A stretch of 64,000 bases of DNA from Myxococcales bacterium (GTDB lineage Bacteria > Myxococcota_A > Polyangia > Palsa-1104 > JAEUJZ01): positions 124,001-188,000 of the forward strand of contig JAEUJZ010000137.1 in assembly GCA_016794505.1 (NCBI GenBank), read 5' to 3'. Under the pieces are notes generated by a model. The model was not told the origin of the DNA. It ran no database searches and saw nothing but the letters and a program-made list of their open reading frames with translations. Below are positions 61,784-64,000 of the stretch, piece after piece. A program made the position numbers and the translations under genes. The stretch's first letter is position 1. Every line of letters begins with the position of its first letter.

Positions 61784-62701
61784 ATGAACAGAACCTCGCC
61801 TCGCCCCGTCGCTCTGGTCGGCGCAGCTGCTGCTGTCGCCACGATGTTCCCCGCCCTGGCCTTGGCGCAAGTCCCTGGTCAGTGGTCCCCCGGCGCAGCC
61901 CAATCGCAAAGTGCGTCAGGCAGTGCAGCTTCTCCGGCGACTCAAGCGCCTGCTTCGCCGTCCTCGGCCGTCACATGGCCCAGCGGATCCGACGAGCGCC
62001 CCGCGGCACCCAGCCCAAGCCAGTCGTCGACCGCAAGCCAGCCACCCGCGGCACCCAGCCCAAGCCAGTCGTCGACGGCAAGCCACCCACCCGCCGGCCC
62101 GACGACGCCTGATGCGTCCGCTGGCGAAGTGGCCCCGTACTACCCACAGCTTCCGCAAGAGCGCCCGGCCCAGGCCGGCCGTGGCTTTGTACTCTCGGCC
62201 TCGCTCGGCGTGCAGCCCGTCGCCAGTCCTGTGCTAATTGGGCAGACCTATTCCTTGGTCAACAGCAGCGGCTTCGCCGGCCAAGTTGCCATTGGCTTCA
62301 AGGCCGGTCGCGCCATGCTCACCCTGGGGCTTGGCATTAGCTCGCTGCTCGACAAGCGCACCTTGGAATCAGATACCTCGACGAGCTTCTTGGTGATTCC
62401 GGGGCTGCAAGTGGCCCTGGTGCGCTCGCGCGATCAGCGTGCCGAGCTCATCGCGCAGCTGCGGTTCGGAGCCGGCGCCACCGTCGCATCGGGAAGCAGC
62501 GTGCCCAGCTCGACCAAGCCGGATGTGCAGCTGTTTTATGAGCTCGCACCAGGGGCGCGGTACTGGATGCACACGCAGTTCGCGCTGCAGTTCACGGCGG
62601 GCTATGCCGGTCAGTGGCTGTTTGCCACGAGCGGCACCAGCAGCCAGACGGTCGGCGCCCACGGTCTGTCGGCAGCGCTTGGCGCCGTCGGTGTCTTCTA
62701 G
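61784..62701 (+). CDS. Outer-membrane beta-barrel protein with repeat linker
   Basis: 305 residues from ATG 61784 with a GAG-type site upstream. Signal peptide (VGAAAAVATMFPALALA), then a ~100-residue Ser/Ala/Pro/Gln linker that contains a 45-base tandem duplication, then a barrel of ~180 residues (VLSASLGVQPVASPVLIGQ; AMLTLGLGISSLLD; FALQFTAGYAGQWLF). It ends AALGAVGVF with the C-terminal Phe typical of BAM substrates. No family recognised. Same strand as, and 12 bases before, the partial gene at the right edge, so they may be co-transcribed. Confidence 0.75.
   Translation: MNRTSPRPVALVGAAAAVATMFPALALAQVPGQWSPGAAQSQSASGSAASPATQAPASPSSAVTWPSGSDERPAAPSPSQSSTASQPPAAPSPSQSSTASHPPAGPTTPDASAGEVAPYYPQLPQERPAQAGRGFVLSASLGVQPVASPVLIGQTYSLVNSSGFAGQVAIGFKAGRAMLTLGLGISSLLDKRTLESDTSTSFLVIPGLQVALVRSRDQRAELIAQLRFGAGATVASGSSVPSSTKPDVQLFYELAPGARYWMHTQFALQFTAGYAGQWLFATSGTSSQTVGAHGLSAALGAVGVF
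62003..62092 (+). repeat. 45-bp tandem duplication in the linker of the barrel protein
   Basis: Two nearly identical 45-base units starting at 62003 and 62048, encoding AAPSPSQSSTAS(Q/H)PP twice. They differ at only a few bases, so the duplication looks recent. Confidence 0.85.
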
Positions 62702-62713
62702 TACAAGCCGCGT

Positions 62714-64000
62714 ATGCAGAATCGCAGGCAGCCGGCCCGGTTCATCCCAGCCTTCTTGGGTGGCCAACGGCTTTTCGCCGCCTGGCTGGCCTGCGGACTG
62801 CTCGTGCTCTGTGCCTCTCGGTCGCTTGCCTCCGACGAGAGCGCCGTCCTGCAGATTCGCGCTCGCACCCGCCTGGTCCTGCGGGAAGTAGAGCATCGCG
62901 GACAGCGCGGTCGCTTCGCAGTCACGGTGAGCGCCCAGCTCTCAGACCACGTGGGATCGCCGCTGCCCGACGAAGCCAGCCGAGACGGCGAGCGCTCGTT
63001 CGATGGCATGCGCCTGCTCTTGTCGCTTGAGAGCGAACAGGGTCTGTGGCTGCGCGAACAGGTCAGCACAGACCGTCAAGGCTTCGTCAGCCACACATTC
63101 GCTCGCTTGCCCGCGGGTGCCTATCGTCTGAGCGCACACTTTTCAGGGGACGACCTGCGAGATCCAGCCGATGCCACGCTTGACCTTCAGCTGGATCGCT
63201 GGCCCAGCGAGCTGGGCTTTTCAGTCGAAAGCACGCATCCCGCAGGCACGGCTCTGACCGTTTCGCGACTCTTCCTGCGCAGTCAGGGCCGGCCATTGCC
63301 TGGGCCGGTGGTGCTTTCCGTGTTCGATCGCCGGGATGGCCAGTCCCTTGGCCCCAAGCGAGCGCAGACGATCGTGCGTCTGGATACCCAATCGACCCGA
63401 GCGGACACAGCCGCTGGGAAGAGCAGTGCGGCGAACCTGTTCCTTTCTCCGTCGCCCAGCGCTGGCAGCGTGTTGTTGGTGCGAGCCGAGTACGCAGGCG
63501 ATTCCGAGACTGCGCCATCCCGGACCGAGCAAGACGTGCTGGTGGTGACGCAGGCCCGCATCACGCTGGAAGCCAACGCCAGCGAGGTCGCGCAGGGTGG
63601 TCGGCTCCGTCTCAGCGGCACGGTGTTTGTCACGTCCGAGGCCGGTCCCACTCCGCTAGCCGGTGAGCTTGTTGACATCGAAGCCAGCCAAGCCGCCGCT
63701 CTGCCCGACGATCCCCGCAGCCCCGATTCGGCGGAGCCCTTTGCGCGAGCCGCTTCGTCGCGTCCACCGCTGCGCCGCCTGCTCGGCACTGCGGTCAGCG
63801 ATGAACAGGGCCGCTTTGTCCTCGATATTCATCGCTTGCCGCTACGCGCCACAGCCACCGAGCTGGTCGCCAAGGTAGTCCCTGCCCGTCGCTACATACG
63901 CCCAGGGATCTCGAACGAATTCCACCTGAGCGTGCTGCCACCCGAGCCGGTCTCGCTGCTGCCGTTTGTGCTTCCACTCGCGGTCTCTGCGCTGGTCCTT
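62714..64000 (+). CDS. Partial secreted Ig-like/carboxypeptidase-regulatory-like protein (runs off right edge)
   Basis: An open frame of 429 codons from ATG 62714 without a stop to base 64000. A signal peptide (FAAWLACGLLVLCASRSLAS) is followed by three to four beta-sandwich modules of ~90 residues with the D-x-G-x-F pattern of carboxypeptidase-regulatory-like/Ig-like folds (TDRQGFVSHTFARLPAGAY; SDEQGRFVLDIHRLP) and RITLEANASEVAQGGRLRLS. The last visible residues turn hydrophobic (LLPFVLPLAVSALVL), probably a transmembrane anchor, so at least one more domain follows outside the window. Possibly cell-surface or transglutaminase-linked, but unproven. Confidence 0.8.
   Translation, partial: MQNRRQPARFIPAFLGGQRLFAAWLACGLLVLCASRSLASDESAVLQIRARTRLVLREVEHRGQRGRFAVTVSAQLSDHVGSPLPDEASRDGERSFDGMRLLLSLESEQGLWLREQVSTDRQGFVSHTFARLPAGAYRLSAHFSGDDLRDPADATLDLQLDRWPSELGFSVESTHPAGTALTVSRLFLRSQGRPLPGPVVLSVFDRRDGQSLGPKRAQTIVRLDTQSTRADTAAGKSSAANLFLSPSPSAGSVLLVRAEYAGDSETAPSRTEQDVLVVTQARITLEANASEVAQGGRLRLSGTVFVTSEAGPTPLAGELVDIEASQAAALPDDPRSPDSAEPFARAASSRPPLRRLLGTAVSDEQGRFVLDIHRLPLRATATELVAKVVPARRYIRPGISNEFHLSVLPPEPVSLLPFVLPLAVSALVL

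Noticed and set aside
1..64000. CRISPR array, tRNA or rRNA genes, insertion sequence or prophage
   Set aside because: No spaced direct repeats, no tRNA T-loop consensus with cloverleaf pairing, no rRNA-like region, and no transposase or phage proteins were recognised. The type III-E resemblance of the CHAT cassette is by protein type only.

Overview
The window is high-GC DNA from a Gram-negative bacterium, most likely a myxobacterium or close relative (Myxococcota, former Deltaproteobacteria). This is inferred from the gene content: an outer-membrane FadL-type porin and other beta-barrels, many lipoproteins, a Ser/Thr kinase fused to HEAT repeats, PEGA and FG-GAP/VCBS proteins, disintegrin-like Cys-rich repeats with a MYXO-CTERM-like tail, an ECF sigma factor with a membrane partner, and histone-H1-like Lys/Ala/Pro tails on several proteins. 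No rRNA, tRNA, CRISPR array, insertion sequence or prophage was recognised.

Layout. 0-3.6 kb: the start of a lipoprotein gene running off the left edge, a long Ala/Pro/Lys-rich protein, and ruvB. 3.7-16.7 kb: a metal-homeostasis region with two COG0523 (CobW/ZigA-type) GTPases, a cysteine-poor ribosomal protein L28, a DUF1826 protein, a NiCoT-type metal permease, an alkaline-phosphatase-superfamily phosphodiesterase, a PPR-like protein, a WD40 propeller, a small unknown protein and a DUF4397 lipoprotein. It also contains nine copies of one palindrome, ATGCAA-N5-TTGCAT (two with a single mismatch); none was found in the rest of the window. Gene content points to a zinc-uptake-regulator (Zur) type regulon. 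A large hydrolase/acyl-CoA-synthetase fusion lies downstream. 16.8-20.1 kb: FadL-type porin, AlkA-like DNA glycosylase, FliA-like sigma factor. 20.1-24.3 kb: a cytochrome c with about 30 haem sites in ten tri-haem modules, translationally coupled to an outer-membrane beta-barrel. 24.6-29.8 kb: H1-like protein, small membrane and lipoprotein genes, a C39-like lipoprotein, aspS and an alkyl-sulfatase-like metallo-beta-lactamase protein.

29.9-36.1 kb is the most unusual locus: a membrane-anchored sensor-like protein, a 70-residue disordered protein, a lipoprotein TPR-CHAT (caspase-like) protease, a TIR-CHAT protein, an ECF sigma factor, and a single-pass membrane protein whose extracytoplasmic domain is homologous to that of the first gene. 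Gene order, spacing and topology suggest a proteolytic signalling or defence module that controls a sigma factor. It loosely parallels the type III-E CRISPR pairing of a TPR-CHAT protease with an RpoE-like sigma factor, but no CRISPR genes are present.

36.1-53.5 kb: GT-C-like membrane proteins, a VWA protein, envelope proteins, a 1189-residue FG-GAP/disintegrin-repeat surface protein, a CocE/NonD hydrolase, a quinone-oxidoreductase-like enzyme and a VCBS lipoprotein. 53.5-64 kb: a tightly coupled operon of Ser/Thr kinase-HEAT, PEGA protein and VCBS lipoprotein, then a Gcr-family ('site-specific recombinase') membrane protein, a beta-barrel protein, and a secreted Ig-like protein running off the right edge.
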